Below are positions 6,505 through 6,777 of a DNA stretch of 6,777 bases, in pieces. This DNA comes from an uncultured Campylobacter sp. GTDB lineage: Bacteria > Campylobacterota > Campylobacteria > Campylobacterales > Campylobacteraceae. A program made the position numbers and the translations under genes. Numbering within the stretch: the first letter of the stretch is position 1; every line of letters begins with the position of its first letter. Where the stretch lies: NCBI GenBank assembly GCA_937965895.1, contig CALCKS010000300.1, positions 1 to 6,777 of the forward strand, in the 5' to 3' direction. The notes below the pieces were generated by a model. The model had not been told where the DNA came from and did no database searches. It saw only the letters and a list, made by a program, of their open reading frames with translations.

Positions 6505-6577
6505 AGCCGTCAAGAGAAGTGCGGGCAGATCAAAATTTGTGCCGTCTATAGTATCTCGCACACCGCAAAATCCCGAC

Positions 6578-6777
6578 TCACGAAACAACCTCAACCGCGT
6601 AAATATCGTCAAATTTAACCCTCGTCTTTACTACCGTTAAGCTTTTATCCATTTGATTTACGCCCGAAACCAGCCCATCTATACTCACGTAGCCCTGCCC
6701 GTCGTGGTATGTGATTTTTACTTTGTCGGCGGGCTTTAGTTTGCTTATTTTGTTTAGGATCTCTTCTATCTTAGACT
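6578..6777 (-). CDS. YolD-like small protein, N-terminus cut by window edge
   Basis: The last 65 residues of a leftward gene are visible; the start lies beyond the right edge. The stop is TGA at 6580-6578. The segment reads KIEEILNKISKLKPADKV, then KITYHDGQGYVSIDGLVSGV, then a strand ending KSLTVVKTRVKFDDIYAVEV before the stop. The pattern of two beta strands with a G-x-V turn and a terminal (V/I)xFDDI-type strand fits the YolD-like family (small beta-rich proteins of about 100 residues). In Bacillus, YolD-type genes sit beside UmuC/ImuB-like Y-family DNA polymerases, suggesting a link to SOS or translesion synthesis, though the biochemical role is not settled. It converges on waaF and is unlikely to be part of the LOS locus. 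The family call rests on pattern memory; an unrelated small beta-barrel protein is the alternative. Confidence 0.65.
   Translation of the reverse strand, partial: SKIEEILNKISKLKPADKVKITYHDGQGYVSIDGLVSGVNQMDKSLTVVKTRVKFDDIYAVEVVS

Larger units (their letters stand above)
6312..6577. other. Intergenic region between convergent waaF and YolD-like gene
   Basis: These 266 bases hold no convincing gene. A frame from 6321 to 6503 is open on the plus strand for 61 codons but has no ATG. The minus strand has a 60-codon frame (6499-6317) with an ATG but no Shine-Dalgarno sequence and no recognisable product. Being open on both strands over the same span may mean decayed coding DNA or a dispersed repeat. 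Two hairpin candidates are listed separately. A further short inverted repeat, GTGCG (6390-6394) and CGCAC (6406-6410), encloses an AAATTT. Confidence 0.5.

Noticed and set aside
1..6777. tRNA, rRNA, riboswitch or CRISPR array
   Set aside because: No cloverleaf, rRNA-like stretch or regularly spaced repeat was seen; the recurrent AAATTT words are irregularly spaced and very short.

Overview
The window looks like a lipooligosaccharide (LOS) core glycosyltransferase locus of a Campylobacter-type epsilonproteobacterium. Three things point there: a WaaF-like heptosyltransferase whose conserved blocks match my recollection of the Campylobacter jejuni enzyme, A/T-rich -10 boxes without clear -35 boxes, and a very strong genome signature (the hexamer AAATTT roughly every 125 bases). 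The mid-40s GC content and that signature suggest the oral C. showae / rectus / curvus / gracilis group rather than C. jejuni. The species is an inference.

Layout: four genes run leftward from a divergent promoter region at about 3985-4117. In transcription order they are a GT9 enzyme (3984-3052), a GT4 enzyme (3055-2003), a second GT9 enzyme with an N-terminal extension (2016-943) and a GT4 enzyme that runs off the left edge (946-1). All four are joined by 4 to 14 base overlaps, so they almost certainly form one translationally coupled operon. Two genes run rightward: a WaaG-like GT4 enzyme (4118-5149) overlapping waaF (5133-6311). After waaF comes 266 bases without a convincing gene, holding two hairpin candidates. 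The 3' end of a convergent gene, a YolD-like small protein, fills the right edge (6777-6578).

Function: all six complete or near-complete genes are predicted cytoplasmic glycosyltransferases. Inverting GT9 enzymes (the ADP-heptose heptosyltransferase family) alternate with retaining GT4 enzymes (usually hexose transferases). WaaF should add the second heptose of the inner core, and the WaaG-like enzyme next to it probably adds the first hexose to the heptose region. The leftward operon probably builds the species-specific outer part. Sugars and linkages cannot be read from the sequence.

Points that stand out: a hydrophilic insertion of about 70 residues in the N-terminal domain of WaaF, built from DNA crowded with AAATTT; the extreme AAATTT / AAATTTGACG enrichment across the window; non-ATG starts (TTG, GTG, GTG) decided by overlaps and Shine-Dalgarno sequences; and a YolD-like protein beside an LOS locus. 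I see no RNA genes, CRISPR array, insertion sequence or poly-G phase-variation tract.
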